This document shows, piece by piece, positions 63,008 to 64,000 of a stretch of DNA of 64,000 nucleotides (position 1 is the first letter of the stretch; every line of letters starts with the position of its first letter). The notes beneath the pieces are model-generated. The model searched no databases and had not been told where the DNA came from. It saw only the letters and a list, made by a program, of their open reading frames with translations. Location of the stretch: positions 217,195 to 281,194 of the forward strand of contig BNBH01000008.1 in the NCBI GenBank assembly GCA_014655195.1, written 5' to 3'. Origin of the DNA: Streptomyces cellulosae (GTDB taxonomy: Bacteria > Actinomycetota > Actinomycetes > Streptomycetales > Streptomycetaceae). Position numbers and translations under genes: made by a program.

Positions 63008-63616
63008 ATGTCCCGCAAGATCGTGGCCAGCGTGTTCATCTCGCTCGACGGCGTCGTCGAGGCGCCCGACCAGTGGCACTTCCCCTACTTCAACGACGAG
63101 ATGGGCGCGGCCGTGGGCGCGGGTCTGAGCAACGCCGACACCATGCTCTTCGGCCGCGTGACGTACGACAGCTTCGCCGGCGCCTGGCCGGAACGCGAGA
63201 CCGCAGGCGGGGAGGACGCGGGCTTCGCCAAGCAGCTCGGCGACATGCGGAAGATCGTGTTCTCCCGCAGCCCCCTCGACTTCCAGTGGCGCAACTCGGA
63301 GCAGGCGCAGGGCGACGTCGCCGAGGTGGCGGCCGCGCTGAAGCGGGAGCCGGGCGGTGACATCGGGCTGAGCGGCTCCATCTCGATCATCCGGCAGCTG
63401 CTCGCGGCCGGGCTGCTGGACGAGTTGCAGCTGCTGGTGCACCCGATCGCGGTGCGGAAGGGGATGCGGCTGTTCGACGAGGGGGAGTCGTCGATCCCGC
63501 TGAAGCTGCTGAAGTCGGAGACGTTCAGCACGGGGGTGCTGAACTTGGTGTACGGGCCGGACACGGCTCCACCGACGGGGGGTTACGAGGAGGCGGTGGC
63601 TTCGCTCGGGGAGTAA
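63008..63616 (+). CDS. DHFR/RibD C-terminal-like reductase
   Basis: A 202-residue protein of the dihydrofolate reductase-like superfamily (RibD C-terminal domain). Family blocks: KIVASVFISLDGVVEAPDQWH, ADTMLFGRVTYDSFAGAWP, RKIVFSRSPLDFQWRNSE, DIGLSGSISIIRQLLAAGLLDEL and LLVHPIAVRKGMRLFDE. It probably binds NADPH and reduces a small molecule; the substrate is unknown. ATG 63008 follows AGGAGG. It stands alone and ends in a perfect convergent hairpin. Confidence 0.88.
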   Translation: MSRKIVASVFISLDGVVEAPDQWHFPYFNDEMGAAVGAGLSNADTMLFGRVTYDSFAGAWPERETAGGEDAGFAKQLGDMRKIVFSRSPLDFQWRNSEQAQGDVAEVAAALKREPGGDIGLSGSISIIRQLLAAGLLDELQLLVHPIAVRKGMRLFDEGESSIPLKLLKSETFSTGVLNLVYGPDTAPPTGGYEEAVASLGE

Positions 63617-63656
63617 GGCGCCCTCGCAGCCAACCCTCCGCCCCGAACGCGCTGAT

Positions 63657-63691
63657 GGTGTGCCGTCCGCCACTCCAGCGGACGGCACGCC
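63657..63691. terminator. Convergent hairpin terminator
   Basis: GTGCCGTCCGC (63660-63670) and GCGGACGGCAC (63678-63688) form an 11-bp stem, extendable by three pairs on the outside, with a 7-nt loop. It serves the reductase and the convergent DUF397 gene. Confidence 0.82.
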
Positions 63692-63701
63692 TTCAAGTCG
63701 C

Positions 63702-63893
63702 TCATCGCTCCGACGCGAACCGTACGAACTGCCCCCAGCCTTCGCGGCCGACAGCGAAGGCCGGGCGGGTCACGTCCTTGGAGTCCCGTACATGGACGGC
63801 CTGTTCGGCGATTGCGACCTCCACGCAGCTGTCGCCCTCACTACCGCTGTAGCTGGACTTGAACCAGGCGAGTTCCGACGTACCGCTGCTCAT
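63702..63893 (-). CDS. DUF397 protein
   Basis: A 63-residue protein with the DUF397 hallmarks LAWFKSSYSGSEGDSCVEVA and VRDSKDVTRPAFAVGREGW. Such proteins are numerous in Streptomyces and usually follow a helix-turn-helix (XRE) regulator gene, forming regulator-partner pairs like BldB/WhiJ systems. ATG 63893 has GGAGAG just upstream. Its partner regulator would lie beyond the window end; the adjoining 107 bases show no regulator coding sequence that I can identify. Confidence 0.85.
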   Translation of the reverse strand: MSSGTSELAWFKSSYSGSEGDSCVEVAIAEQAVHVRDSKDVTRPAFAVGREGWGQFVRFASER

Positions 63894-64000
63894 AGCTCTC
63901 CGTAAGTTGTTAGGTGGCCCGGGAGGGCCGGGTGTGGCTGATAGCTCTCTGCCGTGTTGTGGCTCGCTGGGAGTGGCCGCCCGGCTCTCCGGGGCGCCCT
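63894..64000. other. Region upstream of the DUF397 gene with a degenerate duplicated start
   Basis: On the minus strand AGAGAGCTATCAGCC (about 63950-63936) resembles the DUF397 ribosome site and start GGAGAGCTATGAGC (about 63900-63887), but with ATC instead of ATG. This suggests a small duplication or a decayed second DUF397 start. No full gene is visible before the window ends. Confidence 0.35.

Overview
This window is high-GC actinobacterial chromosome, almost certainly Streptomyces. The codon usage is strongly GC-biased at the third position, GTG starts and 4-nt stop/start overlaps are common, and several genes look leaderless. The backbone gene order hemE - DUF3000 - NarL-type regulator - rnd - fadA - fadB ... 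dxs - xylFGH - rok7B7 - ngcEFG ... acnA - HTH-murA matches, as I recall it, the S. coelicolor region around SCO6031 down to SCO5998. Blocks of accessory carbohydrate and cell-surface genes sit between these backbone genes. No tRNA, rRNA, CRISPR array, intact insertion sequence or attachment site was found.

Layout. 0-4.3 kb: the N-terminal part of hemE, a DUF3000 gene, a LuxR/NarL-type regulator with a degenerate receiver, and ribonuclease D. 4.4-11.1 kb: a mannoside block with an ABC importer, a GH2 beta-mannosidase and a LacI-type regulator. 11.3-13.2 kb: a serine hydrolase-like protein, probably for surface glycan. 13.3-16.7 kb: fadAB for beta-oxidation. 16.7-27.8 kb: a cell-surface glycopolymer block with an SGNH hydrolase, a GT4-Stealth fusion, an unknown protein, a second Stealth phosphotransferase, a LytR-CpsA-Psr (LCP) ligase, and two paralogous beta-propeller-like proteins flanking the LCP gene. 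27.9-32 kb: a NYN/PIN-like protein, an amino acid permease and dxs. 32.2-36.9 kb: xylose importer xylFGH and regulator rok7B7. 37.1-40.5 kb: ngcEFG-like importer for GlcNAc/chitobiose. 41.1-44.9 kb: a large secreted GH92 alpha-mannosidase.

45.0-54.0 kb is a glucuronoxylan-utilisation island: GH67 alpha-glucuronidase, DUF624/YesL protein, GH39 beta-xylosidase, a three-gene ABC importer and a divergent CE7 acetylxylan esterase. An inverted repeat of the type described upstream of streptomycete xylanase genes lies in the divergent promoter. With xylFGH next door, the parts can de-acetylate, de-glucuronylate and hydrolyse imported xylo-oligosaccharides and also take up free xylose. Just beyond, a good promoter and a perfect CebR-type operator lead into a short signal-peptide-like frame with no enzyme behind it, probably a decayed cellobiose-controlled gene.

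54.5-59.5 kb: aconitase and a MurA with an N-terminal Cro/C1 helix-turn-helix domain. The two genes diverge and each carries an ATCTC-N6-GAGAT palindrome, so the enzyme-linked HTH may control both. 59.6-64 kb is a mixed tail: a secreted unknown, a frameshifted rifampin ADP-ribosyltransferase (arr) relic, a sodium:solute symporter with a small partner, a DHFR/RibD-like reductase and a DUF397 protein. Many operons end in perfect GC-rich hairpins without long U-tracts, which is usual in this genus.
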